The notes beneath the pieces were generated by a model that saw nothing but the letters and a program-made list of their open reading frames with translations, did no database searches and was not told where the DNA came from. From positions 1 to 64,000 of the forward strand of contig WSYH01001919.1 in NCBI GenBank assembly GCA_036426205.1: 64,000 bases of DNA, written 5' to 3'. How positions within the stretch are numbered: position 1 is the stretch's first letter; the number at the start of each line of letters is the position of its first letter. The translations under genes were made by a program, and so were the position numbers. Source of the stretch: Ascaphus truei (lineage: Eukaryota; Chordata; Amphibia; Anura; Ascaphidae). Below are positions 22,561 to 33,599 of this stretch, piece by piece.

Positions 22561-22745
22561 TGCCTTCATTTCCTTAGCGGCTATCAGCTAAGGTAATGAA
22601 GCAGCATTTCTGTATTTTTAATAATATTGTGCAGGAGCAGGGGGTCCCTGAGCATTAATTTCTGGCTCAGGGAACCCCCTGCTCACTGTACAATATTATT
22701 AAAATACAGAAATGCTGCTTCATTACCATAGCACATAGCCGCTAA
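22560..22745. repeat. Type B palindrome
   Basis: Full-length version with an intact GC-rich tip (GAGCAGGGGGTCCCTGAGC against GGCTCAGGGAACCCCCTGCTC in two halves). Confidence 0.8.
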
Positions 22746-22789
22746 GGTAAGGAACGAGTGTTTATTTATATATGTTTTTTATTTATACT

Positions 22790-23050
22790 GTACATGTGCA
22801 GAGGGTCTCCGGAGCTGAACAGCATTGGTTTCAGGTCTGGGGACCCCCTTCTCCCCGAGATACAGGCCCCTTTTGGGGGTGCCGGTATCCCTCTGCTTGC
22901 TTCACAGGCCGCGGTCACGTGATCGGGACCTTTAAACGCAGAGGGATACCGGCACCTCATAAAGGGGGCTGTATCTCGGGGATCAGGGGGTCTCCCAACC
23001 TGAAACCAACGCGGTTCAGCTCCAGAGACCCCCTGCACATCTACACTATA
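22790..23050. repeat. Type C palindrome, about 260 bp
   Basis: GTACATGTGCAGAGGGTCTC pairs with GAGACCCCCTGCACATCTAC. The arms meet at CACGTGATCGGGACC near 22917. Long arms with few mismatches should extrude or fold strongly. Other copies are at 23610, 45820, 52145, 53255, 60480 and 61345. Confidence 0.8.
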
Positions 23051-23227
23051 AATAAAAATGTATTTCAAATGTATTAATTTATAGTCCTTTATTTATTTAG
23101 ATTTATTTATTTATTTTTTGGCGGCGGCTGTGTGTGAGTTATTTTTATTGTGGGTTGCGGAAGTGGGTGAAGGGGGTATTAGCCCCAACGGTGGCTGTTT
23201 AGGGCTTGCGGGGGGTAGCGGGAGGGC

Positions 23228-23281
23228 TTAACCCCTTCATGACCGTAGCGGTATTAACTGCTACCGCCGTGAAGGGGTTAA
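23228..23281. repeat. Type A palindrome variant
   Basis: TTAACCCCTTCATGACCG pairs with CCGTGAAGGGGTTAA around GTAGCGGTATTAACTGCTAC. The near-identical copy is at 61803-61857. Confidence 0.75.
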
Positions 23282-23389
23282 GTGCACCCGCAACCCCCCC
23301 GCAAGTCCTAAACTCACACCAAGGGCCAAATACCCCCCTCACCCATCCCCGCTACCCACAATAAAGCGGGCACGGTGAGTTAACCCCTT

Positions 23390-23575
23390 CATTGCCTTAG
23401 CGGCTATACGCTAAGGTAATGAAGCAGCATTTCTGTATTTTTAATAATATTGTGCAGGAGCAGGGGGTCCCTGAGCATTAATTTCTGGCTCAGGGAACCC
23501 CCTGCTAACTGTACAATATTATTAAAATACAGAAATGCTGCTTCGTTACCGTAGCACATAGCCGCTAAGGTAAAG
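23390..23575. repeat. Type B palindrome
   Basis: Second tandem copy of the module at 22560-22745, about 820 bp downstream, so B-C-A is repeated as a larger unit. Confidence 0.8.
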
Positions 23576-23609
23576 GACGATTGTTTATTTATATATCTTT
23601 TTTATTCAC

Positions 23610-23870
23610 AGTGTAGATGTGCAGAGGGTCTCCGGAGCAGAACCGCTGTGGTTTTAGGTCCGGGGACCCAATGCTCCCCGAGATACAGGCTACTTTAGGG
23701 GGTGCCGGTATCCTTCTGCTTGCTTTACAGGCCGCGGTCACGTGATCGGGACCTTTAAACGCAAAGGGATACCGGCACCTCATAAAAGGGGCTGTATCTT
23801 GGGGAGCAAGGGGTCCCCTGACCTGAAACCAATGCGGTTCAGCTCCGGAGACCCCCTGCACATGTACACT
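23610..23870. repeat. Type C palindrome
   Basis: Second copy of the module at 22790-23050, centred on CACGTGATCGGGACC near 23739. Confidence 0.8.
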
Positions 23871-24039
23871 ATGAATAAAAATGTATTTTAAATAATTTTG
23901 AATGTGCCGATGTTTGCGCAGAGAGAGCAGCGGTTCTCTTTCTGCTGCAAACACATCTTGCCATCGCTGGCCTACAGTATCATTGATGTGCATATACAGT
24001 ACTGTATGTGTACAGTACTGTATGTTAGGGGTTATAGGG

Positions 24040-24310
24040 ATTGTTGTTATACGGTATATATATATATATGTATATATATATATACTGCATTACAATTCAT
24101 GAATTTATGCCATCTGGCGGACACGCGAAGCATTGCAGCCTAGTAAATCCTGAACCATTATTAATTAACACATCAACCATGCGTCAGCCGGGCATGACCC
24201 CTGGCTGAGAAGGCAAAAGAAGCCCGGCATGCTCCGGGTGAAAAGTGTCACATTCCAGGAACATGCCAGGTACAAGCCAGTGATTAGTAAGAATAAAGTC
24301 TGCCACAGCA
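24040..24310 (+). repeat. Repeat family D, first copy
   Basis: A TA run is followed by TACTGCATTACAATTCATGA, CTGGCGGACACGCGAAGC, then CCGGGCATG and a GAATAAAGTCTGCC end. Copies lie at 25195-25445, 62118-62355 (plus) and 50085-50335 (minus). No coding capacity; possibly a SINE or short DNA transposon. Confidence 0.65.
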
Positions 24311-25190
24311 GTACAGTAGGCAGCATAGCATTGTAGTTCCCTTCACATACCATTTGAGATTGTGTTATGCCCTGCTGTTGGTTTGGGTACATGACACCAG
24401 TCTGTGGCCGTTGATTATAATTTGGATTAGGTAAAAAAAAACTGGTTATCAGGAGATATGTTCCATGTTCTAAAGTAATCTTCTTTGATTCAGCAACTTT
24501 CCAACACGTGACAATTTCATCATCCCGGGGGTAGTCTCTTTAAAAGCATTCATTAGTAATTAAGTTGTAGCGTACTGATAATTTCCAGGTTTTTGGGTTT
24601 CTTGTTTATTGATCTTCATAAAATTTGTCTTGTATGAAATCATAAATTTGATGCAGATTAGCTTTTTTATCAGGCTGAAATTCTATGGCCTGAAATATTA
24701 AAATTTTCATTTCATGTCTAACACTTGACGCCATGTCTTCTCCGTAGTAAATTGCTGAGAGTAATGAGAAATTAGAATGTTCTCAAGCAAATACACAAGT
24801 TGATACTTTTTATCAATGTGACGGAATTTTGAAGGTTAAAAAACAAAAGCCAGTTTTTCTGCATTCAAAACTCCCACAAGCAGGTGTTAAAAAAACCCAC
24901 CATGCGAAAATATTTCAATAAGTCATGTTTATGTAAATAATTAAGATTACTTATTTTATGTTGTCACAATTAATGTTTTATGAAATATTGTTATTATTTA
25001 TATTACCTTTTAATGAGCGTGTGAACTAAGAACCATGTTTTGGACTAGCCATTATAACAAATTCAGAATAATTGAGCCATACTTCTTGCACTTACAGATA
25101 CTGAAGGTCAATATACACTAAGGAATTCTACAACCCACACGTGTGATTGCATGTGTTCAGAAATAATGGTATCTATATAAACATATATTT
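24311..25190. other. Unassigned DNA between two D repeats
   Basis: AT-rich DNA without open frames or recognised repeats. It is absent from the sister locus at 62100, where a single D repeat stands. Confidence 0.4.
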
Positions 25191-25191
25191 A

Positions 25192-25194
<3 letters not shown>

Positions 25195-25222
<28 letters not shown>

Positions 25223-25445
25223 CTGCATTACAATTCATGAATTTATGCCATCTGGCGGACACGCGAAGCATTGCAGCCTAGTAAATCCTGAACCATTATT
25301 AATTAACACATCAACCACGCGTCAGCCGGGCATGCGCCTGGCTGGGAAGGCAAAAGGAGCCCAGCATGCTCCGGGTGAAAAGTGTCACATTCCAGGAACA
25401 TGCCAGGTTCATGCCAGTTATTAGTAAGAATAAAAGCTGCCGCAG
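25195..25445 (+). repeat. Repeat family D, second copy
   Basis: Direct repeat of 24040-24310, offset by 1138 bp and nearly identical in its first 100 bases. Confidence 0.7.
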
Positions 25446-25534
25446 CAGTAACTTAATTTTCTCATACTGTATGTAGTTATATAGGAACAAATTTCAGAAT
25501 TTCCACACAATATAAATCATATAAATGAAGAGTA

Positions 25535-26110
25535 TAGGAGTTCCTCATTAAGTCTCTTTGGGGCAACACAGTTCAGGGTTGAAATCCACCTGGTTTTCTT
25601 TCTGTAATAATAATTGCTCTATATTTACACCCCTAGAACCCATTGTTATTTTCTGGATACCCCTTGATCTCAAACCAGAGGCTGACATATTATGTGCTGT
25701 TAAGAAATGTCTACTGTACCTACACTAGTAAGTTGTTTCCCATTGCTTTTATCTTTAACAGCATTATTGATACGTGTTGCAAGACATTTCTTCATAATTC
25801 CCTTGTTGTCATTCCAACATATATTAAAACCGTATGGGCACATAAATGCATAGACAATTCCCACAGTTAAACAATTGATGAATCCTTTTATATAGTAATG
25901 TTGTCAGGCTGAGCCATCCCAACTTTTTTTGGTTATCTTCATATATTAACAGGCCTTACAATTTCCACGTGGAAAAGATCCACCAGTAAACTTCAATTTA
26001 CTGGTGGATTTACTGAAATTACTATGGACCAATCGGTTGTGCAAATTATATGACCTTCTTACAGTCATATTCACACTATGACCAATACATTTAGACAGAT
26101 ATTGGTCCCT
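25535..26110 (-). pseudogene. Penelope-like element: connector and GIY-YIG endonuclease relic
   Basis: Minus-strand translation, across several frame changes, gives the C-terminal part of a Penelope-like polymerase. In order: NLHNRLVHS (26022-26048), RGNCKAC (25949-25970), CPYGF and IYVGMTTREL (25800-25845, the GIY-YIG core), RINNAVKDKS, HFLTAHNMSASGL (25670-25710), and WISTLNCVAPKRLNEE (25540-25592). This is the family's order after the reverse transcriptase: connector, cysteine-bearing linker, then nuclease. No reverse transcriptase remains. Stops and frameshifts make it dead. The sister copy is at 62430-63010. Confidence 0.7.
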
Positions 26111-26114
26111 ATGC

Positions 26115-27080
26115 AGAATTTACCAATGCTTTTATGCAACCCCATGAATTTGATTCCACTGTACTGTATGTTGTCTGTGGATATAACATACAGTGTACTG
26201 TCAGGTTGATTCTGTACCAAGGGCAGTTGGTAATAACAGCAAGATATTGTTGTGAGTTAAAGTTTATACATGTTAGAAATTTAGAGCTTGACTTGGGTGG
26301 TTTGATTTTCCTTACACAGTACATTATTGCATTGTCACTGAAAATGTCAGGTAGATTACCAGAGGATTGGATTCTGTTGGGACAAGAGGATAGAATCCAA
26401 TCTAGAAAGAAATGGTTGCCAGATTTTAGCTTTGTCCGTGTGGGTTGGGAAATTAGTTGGATTATATTTATTGACTTGAATTGTGTCCGGACTCTGTTGT
26501 TTTTAGGGTCGAGCCATTTAAGGTTGAAATCCCAAGAACTAACATCACCCTCTTCACATTCAGGTAGGAAATTGTGCCAAGAAAATGAGTGATATCAGTA
26601 AGGGTTTGTACTGGGTCTTTAGTGGGATAGTAGATTCCATCAATAAAAATAGGCTTAGAAAAGGGGAGGTACTGTACATGTTACCAACTACGATTTTTTA
26701 CGATTTCAAAAAAGTATAGGCTTTGGGGGGCAATTTAACAGCTTAAATTGTAAGGTATCTTCTACACAGAATAGAACCCTTATAGGGTAAGAACCCTTAA
26801 AAATGGAATATCCCTGAATGAAGATAGATGCATCAAGGGATTTAGGAATGAGTCATGTTTCGATGAGAATTCTGGCTTTCGACGTATGGAAAAGCCACCA
26901 TGACCCAAGTTCATCCAGCTTGGGCAGCAGGCTTCAAATATTTATATTGGTGACATATAGCCATTTTGTGGCATTATCAGAGGTATAGAACAGAGTTTGA
27001 AATGGGAGGGCCTCGTTTGAATTAAATATCCCCCGCTAAAGAGAGTGACAGTATAAAAAGAAATGTGAGTAATTGTTTGC
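26115..27080 (-). pseudogene. LINE ORF2 N-terminus: 2A-like peptide and AP endonuclease relic
   Basis: Minus-strand pieces in order: SLAGDI near 27030-27050 (2A-like start), SLLPKLDEL (26910-26935), IPKSLDAS, LLNCPPKAYTF (26712-26750), KPIFIDGIYYP (26626-26658), NNRVRT and FKSINIIQLISQPTRT (26430-26500), NLPDIFSD, YCVRKIKPPKSSSKFLTC (26270-26325), CPWYRINL (26205-26230). This is the APE-type endonuclease that opens ORF2 in Jockey/CR1/L2/Rex1-group LINEs. It ends where the Penelope fragment begins, with no LINE reverse transcriptase. Frameshifts and stops are present. The LINE clade is not certain. Confidence 0.7.
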
Positions 27081-27084
27081 AAGC

Positions 27085-28878
27085 CGCAAAGTCGTTATGT
27101 TTTATCCATATGTAGAGTGCTACTGTAGGTGTGCTTCTTTTCAGAAGTCCACCAACATTCGGTAGATAGTGCAAGGCTGTCCTGTGTGTATGATTACAAT
27201 GGGTGTGGGCCAGGAGGGAGACGTTTGTAGTGGATAGAGAGAGTAACATCTACATGAGGTCACAGAACAGAACAGAATTGAGGTACTTTAGGTAGCAGGT
27301 TCAGTGTCAGAAGATAAAGGACACAAGTCTGTGTACCTTTCTGTAGTAGAGTTAAGTGTTGAAATACAGGGTTACAGCACTGCCTGTAGAGTTGCCGACT
27401 TGATTGGCAATTTGTTGAATCAAGAATACAAGGCTAACAGGTGTGGAATCCGTGTGGAGAAGTGAGCTCACCATAGGCTGCCTAGTAATATCCTTGTGTA
27501 GATTAAGTTGTAGAAGGATCCAGTGTCCCGTCCAACTCTAGTCCAACTACTGTCTGACTACATATTCTCTTAAAGATTCTCACTTTAAGATGCAAACTCA
27601 TTAGATACTATGCTACGCTGCCATGCGTCCCTAGACTTCATTGAAATGTATTGTATACATCATATAAGCTGAGAGCACTGCTATCTTGTTAATGTTACCT
27701 AGTTAGCAAACAAAACATAAAACATGATCTGAATTCAAAACAGAGAATCTATTTACCAAAACAACTTTTAGACCAAAAGGGCTGCATTGTTGCATTTGTG
27801 CAATCTGTAAGCAGCTGGTAATTGTAAATTGTGATATTGTGCAGGTACTCCTGTAAATCCTGAAACTCTTGCTGTACATGATTTAAGCTACATTATTTTA
27901 AAAAATGAAATTAAAATGTTGGTCATATTTTAACAATAGCTACATTTGATAAGTGCACATTGCCATTATTCGCATGTTGCATACATTGGAAGAAATGTAA
28001 TTACTGTTATGTTGAAAGAAAATTATAATATGCATTTTAAACACATTGCCTGTGTCTGCTAATTGTTATGTCTGTAATTGTTCTGTGTTTTGTCACGCTT
28101 TGGTTGCTAAGCAGCGTTATTACAGCAGTGAAGTGTCTTTAGTTTAGCTGGTTATTCTCTGCTCACAAAATGAATGTAACCTTAATTAGAACGCAGCCGG
28201 TTAAAGGAGACACTGACATTTAGCTTTGAGTTGATGACCCATGATTGAGTATCTTGATCATTTTGTTTCAAAACCCATAATGTTCTTTAAACAATCATTT
28301 TTTTTGTTGTCATTAACATATTTTAAAATCAAGTATCTAGAGATGTATTACTGTCTACAAACGTGCTTCCCAAAATGTTCTGCAAAGTTCTCGTAAAATT
28401 GGCATTTTTGTGACATTTTGCGAATAACATTTTGCTACATTTTTGCCAGAAGTTCACCAATACTCACCAGAATTGAACCGAAATGGCTGTATAGAAGGGG
28501 TCATTTCACCTGAATTAGGGGTCACGTGTAGAGGTGGGAAAATGTGTCAAAATTCACCCCGCAAATTATTTGCTATTGTTAATATTCGTTTCTCCGATGA
28601 AGATGTTGTTTAGATCCTTGGGAAATATGCTAACAGGAGTCATTAACATATGCAATTACCATATTTCCATATTTCCCAGGTGTCTCTCCATGTGTTTGTT
28701 GAGGGGGTATATATAGCACTTCGGACTAATTAAGATTAGGGGGGGGGGCGAAGGGGAACGTTAGAGACTTAAAAAAATCCGACTGGCGTCTGAGTGTTCT
28801 GGCGGCGAGGTCACTTGCGGCTAAATGTCGGCAGAGATTTGGTCTCGTCGAAACAGCCATGGTCTAATGTCCTAGACC
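27085..28878. other. Unassigned, apparently single-copy DNA
   Basis: No domain, long frame or repeat is seen. 28040-28260 has balanced composition without low complexity and could be conserved non-coding DNA. This is only an impression. Confidence 0.3.
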
Positions 28879-29381
28879 AATATGTAATTTTCAGTGATGA
28901 GCCCACATTGTGATCTTTATGAATCTAAGGCCCCGGTCACGGCGCTGTAATGCGCGCCCGCGCTTTTGGCTGCGCGTTCCGGCGATTCCCCGGTCTGCAG
29001 CTCACTGCAGGAGCAGAGACCGGGGGGGGGGGCGTGGCGGAGGAGTGACGGGGGCGCGGCCATGACGTCACCCGGCAGGTTTGCCCTCATTGGCTGAACC
29101 GCCGGGGGGCGTGCCTAGCCGCTCGACGCGAGTTCCTGCTCTCAATTCTATTGAGAGCATGAGTAGCTCTCGCGCGAGCGCTGTGGCCCCCCCTCGCAGC
29201 GGGCCCGGCGCCATTGCGGGGAGGGCTCTCGTGAGCGCAGCGTCCGCCACAGCGGACGCTGTAGCAGGCAGCGGGGGCAAGGCCTAAGGCTACGGCCATG
29301 CTGCCGCGCCACTGTGTGTGCGCGCATTACAGTATGAAATGTTCCGTGATGAGCACACATTGTGAGCTTTGTGAATCTTAG
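28879..29381. mobile_element. GC-rich MITE-like element with long flanking repeats
   Basis: CTGTAATGCGCGC at 28943-28955 is repeated inverted as GCGCGCATTACAG at 29319-29331, and the interior is CpG-rich and partly palindromic. On each side lies an imperfect direct repeat of about 48 bp containing TGATGAGC(C/A)CACATTGTGA (28879-28930 and 29333-29381). No transposase is encoded. The open frames inside are GC artefacts. Confidence 0.55.
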
Positions 29382-29551
29382 AGGTTGCACAAATGTCTCA
29401 ATGAAATGGCAGTGATTATCTACAGTTATTACTTTGGCTTTACATGTTAGTTTGGCAATTTTATAGTCTTTCTGGTGTTTGATTTTCTAAAACATTTGAG
29501 CAGATTTGGCAAATGTTGTGAATCATTCTAGGTAATAGTTAGATTGGGGAT

Positions 29552-29893
29552 AAGGAGCTGGATGGGGCCTGTAAGGCCTTATCCTAAAGGAGGCTGTACT
29601 GTTTGTCTGACTTCTGCTGTGTAGCAATAAAGAGCAGTTGAACAATCTCCCTGTGTGGCTAACTGTCTGGACAATAAGAAGTTTCCAGCATGGACCATCC
29701 TGGGCCTCCAGGATCCTCGCTGGCTGGAGGCGCTGCCAATTGAGAAAGAAGCACCCTGAAAGCCTGTACTGATTCTCCCCACATCACCGCTGTGCAACTC
29801 AGAGCCTCCTGGATTACCAACAGGTATGCACTGCACCGGGAATACACAGGTAGCGACCCAAATCTCACATAGGGTGGGGGAAAAGGTGCTACA
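29552..29893 (+). repeat. LTR-like repeat, 5' copy (truncated)
   Basis: About 340 bp matching 32872-33210 at roughly 90 percent by eye. It includes AATAAAGAGCAG (29626) and CCCTGTGTGGCTAACTGTC, and ends GGTGCTACA. AATAAA before a GT-rich stretch fits the R/U5 part of an LTR. The upstream U3 present at the other copy is missing. Confidence 0.55.
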
Positions 29894-32480
29894 GATGAAG
29901 GCGCTGCTGAGATCGTCTCACCAGGTCAGGTTTTTGCAGCTGGAATTTTAAATGTGCTAAGGACCTTGTGCTCACTATGTGACTGTTCACTGAATTGTGC
30001 TGTTAGGTCCAGGGAGTGCTGGGGACTGGTGTCTAGGCCTTGCAGCCCTGCACTACCCTCTATCAGTATCTGATGGCAGGCATCTTGGGCGGGGCGATTG
30101 AGTCCCTCTGCTTGAGGAACTGCACAGTACTCTGGCAGGCCCCATAGCGTGGGGCTGCCGCAAAAGAACCTACAATGCAGAAGTAAGGTGGGACAGCTCA
30201 CAAAGGCACCGCCATCGAGGTTGTTGCCCAACCGGGAAACCAAGAAGAAAAGTGGGGGCAGTACTCTGAGGCATCACCAGGGAGACTGTTGCCTACTTGG
30301 GCTACCAGAAGAAAGGTGGGAGAAGTTTCCTGAAGTGACAACAGGGAGCCTGCTGCCCATCCAACTAAGAAGATGGTGGGGATGGTTCTGTGAGGTAACA
30401 CCGCGAAGACTATTGCCTACCCAACTTTACTCCTAGGTATGATGCGGCAGGTATCTGAGGAGGGGTGCCCACTCCACGGGTGCCAGAACCTCTGCTGGAG
30501 GAGCTGACGTCATATCCAAAGTGGCCTCCCAAAATGAAGCTGCATAATGACCTTTGACTATCACAAAATGGCAGTTGCCGCTGAAAACGGACCTGCATGG
30601 CACCGTAGTGTACAAAATGGTGTCTCCCACTGTAACCGGGAGCCGCATGCTTATTAGCCAAATTTGCAGTCAGTTGCAAGCCTCCAGAAACAGTGCAAAA
30701 CGCTGTAACCGTGCCCCCTTCTCTCTGTTGGATTGGATGTCTGGGTCAACCAGGGGTAGGAGCTTGGCGTGACCAAGCAGAAACTGCAAGATGCGAGGAG
30801 CTCAAACACACGTGCACTTAGTAGATGCCAGATGTGTGTTTGTGTGTGTGGAGCTGCTCCCTTACTACTGAACAAAATGGCAGCAGAGTTTGTCCCAATT
30901 TATGAACTATTCCATCCGGAGTCACAAGCGCCCTTCTACGGTTCCAGTTCTGCATCTGGTAGAGCACATCACGAATCTGAGGTAGACTCTCTATACAGGG
31001 AAGAGCGGATGGGAAGCTCCCTTTTCGGCTCTGCTGCATGGTTTGAGGCCCTCAGCAACTTACCTGCTGCCTTGCTGTGGCCGGAGTCCTCTGCTGCCCT
31101 GCCCGGAGTGAAATCAGAGCCACCCAGATCATTGACAGAGATCAGCGGGAAGGCCCGTCTGACTACAGCGAGGTAATCGGCCTATATTCCGCACTAGCCT
31201 GCTCCACGAGTGAGGACCCTACAGGGGGAGCGTCTGTTTTCTGTTCAACTAACAGCAAGGGTGCAACAATCTCTGAGGTATTGGTCGGGGACTCCCACGC
31301 TCCCAAGATGGAGATTGTCCTGTCGGTTCCTAACTCTGAAGCCTGCCCCAAGCCAGCGGTCCGGGAATGCTACCCACGATAAGCCCAAGCCCAGGAGGCG
31401 GCCACTCTATACCTACACCGGAGCCAAGAGATGCGTGGGGGCCGCGGCCACGCGGCTGCATACATTCAGGCATCGGAGAGGCTCTTTGCAACCTTGGGGG
31501 TCACGAAGGGTTCCGCAATGTAGTGCCGGCCGGTACTACTACTTCCTTCACCATCCCGGTACTGATTCCACCTCCATGATCCGAGGGAGTTGAGCGGATG
31601 GAGCTGTACGGCCGGGTGGACTCCCAGACTGCTGCTACCTCCCCGGTGAGTGAGAAGTCCTCGGACTCATTTCTCCTGAAGTGCCAGGGGAGAAAAGAAG
31701 AACGGGACCAACAAGAGGCTGCAGCCGTTGCTGCGGCTAGGTACATTTCTGCTCAGGCCGTGGTAAATTGAGCATTGCCAGGACTAAGGACATTACTATT
31801 GCTCGCCGGGGACGTCTCAATAGTCTCCCAGTCAGAGGACTCTAATGTGCCCGTCCCGCCCCACACTACCAGCGTACACCAGGCTGATCCCACACAATTG
31901 CATTGAACCCCTATCACCCCAGCCCTTATCACCGGTCATATATTTGGTTCCTTGGAGCGATAATGTTATTATGTCTGCCTTGCATGTTACACCTATAGAT
32001 GGTGCCTTACCATTGTGGAATCGAATGTATAGGGGGTACGTGACCCATTTGAACATGATGTGACTTGTCCTAGAGGAGGGTGATAAGGAGCAATGTTGAT
32101 GGGAGTAGCGTCAGCTCACGATCAAAGAACAGGCTGACATAATGCGTTTGATAAAAGTATGGGGTGTGGGGCATAATATCCATCTAGACAGGGTGGAACA
32201 CATATCTGAGTCAGGTAGGAGGCACTGTTACTCTGTCGCAGTGCATGATAGTCAGGGCAGGCTGGTAAATAAGCCTGATCCTGTGCATTACCACTGACCT
32301 AGCTCAGTGAGTTCAGCTGCAGGGTACCCTTGTTCTCCAATAAGGGAGGTATCAATGTGTTATGGTTAATATATATATATATATTGTTTGCATTGTAATG
32401 TTAAATGCATGTGTATTAGGTTTCATTACAGGGTTGTTGATATAGTATGTTGATGTTACACATACTGTATTCCTCAGCGA
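29894..32480 (+). mobile_element. Internal region between LTR-like repeats
   Basis: About 2.6 kb. It starts TGAAGGCGCTGC just after the repeat, possibly part of a primer-binding leader. A degenerate repeat of about 64 bp (GTTGCC(C/T)A blocks) occupies 30218-30435. Short plus-strand frames at 30769-31176 and 31077-31382 carry no motif I recognise. No protease, reverse transcriptase or integrase is seen, so it is a non-autonomous or gutted retroelement. Confidence 0.4.
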
Positions 32481-33210
32481 GGCCATGAGGATTTTCACCA
32501 TGGGGAGAATATAGTATAGCATCTGGCCACTATTTCTTCTTTTGGGCCCTAACTGTATAAGTCCTTCTATGGACAGGCACCGGAAGGGTTAATTCCTCAT
32601 GAAGGCTGAGCTTGCTATTGCAGCCTGGATGCATTGTACTGTATCCAAGGGCGGGCCTAGCAACAACCTGAATGTGTCATCCTATGGAGTATACTGGTTG
32701 GGTCACATGCAGTTAATGTGATGCCTAACAGTATGAGACCTGCCTTGTTATGGGGCAGGGTTAAAAGCCCATCCCCTGGGTACATATTGGCACTTTCCCA
32801 GAAGTCAGTGAGTCTGTCTTCCATCCCCCTGAGTAGTGGAATTATGTGATATCCTGAGCACCATCAGGAACAAGGAGATGGATGGGCCTGTAAGGCTTTA
32901 TCCCTAAAGGAGGGCTGTACTGTCTGTCTGACTTCTGCTGTGTAGCAATAAAAAGCAGTTGAACCATCTCCCTGTGTGGCTAACTGTCTAGACAATAAGA
33001 AGTTGCTAGCATGGACCATTCTGGGCCTCCAAGATCCTCGCTGGCTGGAGGCGCTGCCAATTGAGAAAGAAGCACCCTGAAAGCCTGTCCTGATTCTCCC
33101 CACACCACCATGAAGCAACTCAGGGCCTCCTGGATTATCAACAGTATGCACTGCACCAGGAATACACAGGTAGCAACCCAAATCTCACATAGGGGGGGAA
33201 AGGTGCTACA
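32481..33210 (+). repeat. LTR-like repeat, 3' copy
   Basis: 32872-33210 matches 29552-29893. The preceding 390 bp contains GGGTTAAAAGCCCATC (about 32759), a TATA-like box placed as in a U3 region, and AATAAAAAGCAG lies at 32947. The 5' limit is uncertain. Confidence 0.5.
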
Positions 33211-33227
33211 CATATAAAAACAGACAC

Positions 33228-33595
33228 CTTGAGGTGCAGCAGCTGGGGAAGCTGGAGATGCAGCAGCTGGGGAAGCAGGAGGTGCAGAAGCTGGGGCCGC
33301 TGGAGGTGCAGCGGCTGGTGAAGCTGGAGGTGCAATGGCTGGGGCAGCTGGAGGTGCAGAGGCTGGTGAAGCTGGAGGGGAAGTGGCTGGGGAAGCTGGA
33401 GGTGCAGCGGCCGGGGAAGCTGGAGGTGCAGGGGCTTGGGAGGGTGGAGGTGTAGAGGCTGGCGTAGCTGAGGTGCTGGGTCTTCGGCATCTGGAGGTGC
33501 AGCGGCGGGGGAAGTTGGAGGGGCAGCAGCTGGGGAAGCTGGAGGTGCAGCGGCTGGGGCAACTGGAAGTGCAGAGGCTGGTGCAGTGGGTGGGG
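33228..33595. repeat. 24-bp minisatellite, about 15 units
   Basis: Units of the form GGAGGTGCAGCGGCTGGGGAAGCT repeat with point changes. Because 24 is a multiple of three, frames stay open on both strands and give 8-residue periodic peptides (LEVQRLGK on plus; LHLQLPQP on minus). This is a VNTR immediately beyond the 3' LTR-like repeat, not a gene. Confidence 0.85.
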
Positions 33596-33599
33596 GCAG

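Noticed and set aside
28940..29300. CpG island as a host gene promoter
   Set aside because: The CpG richness is explained by a palindromic MITE-like element with inverted ends; no exon follows.
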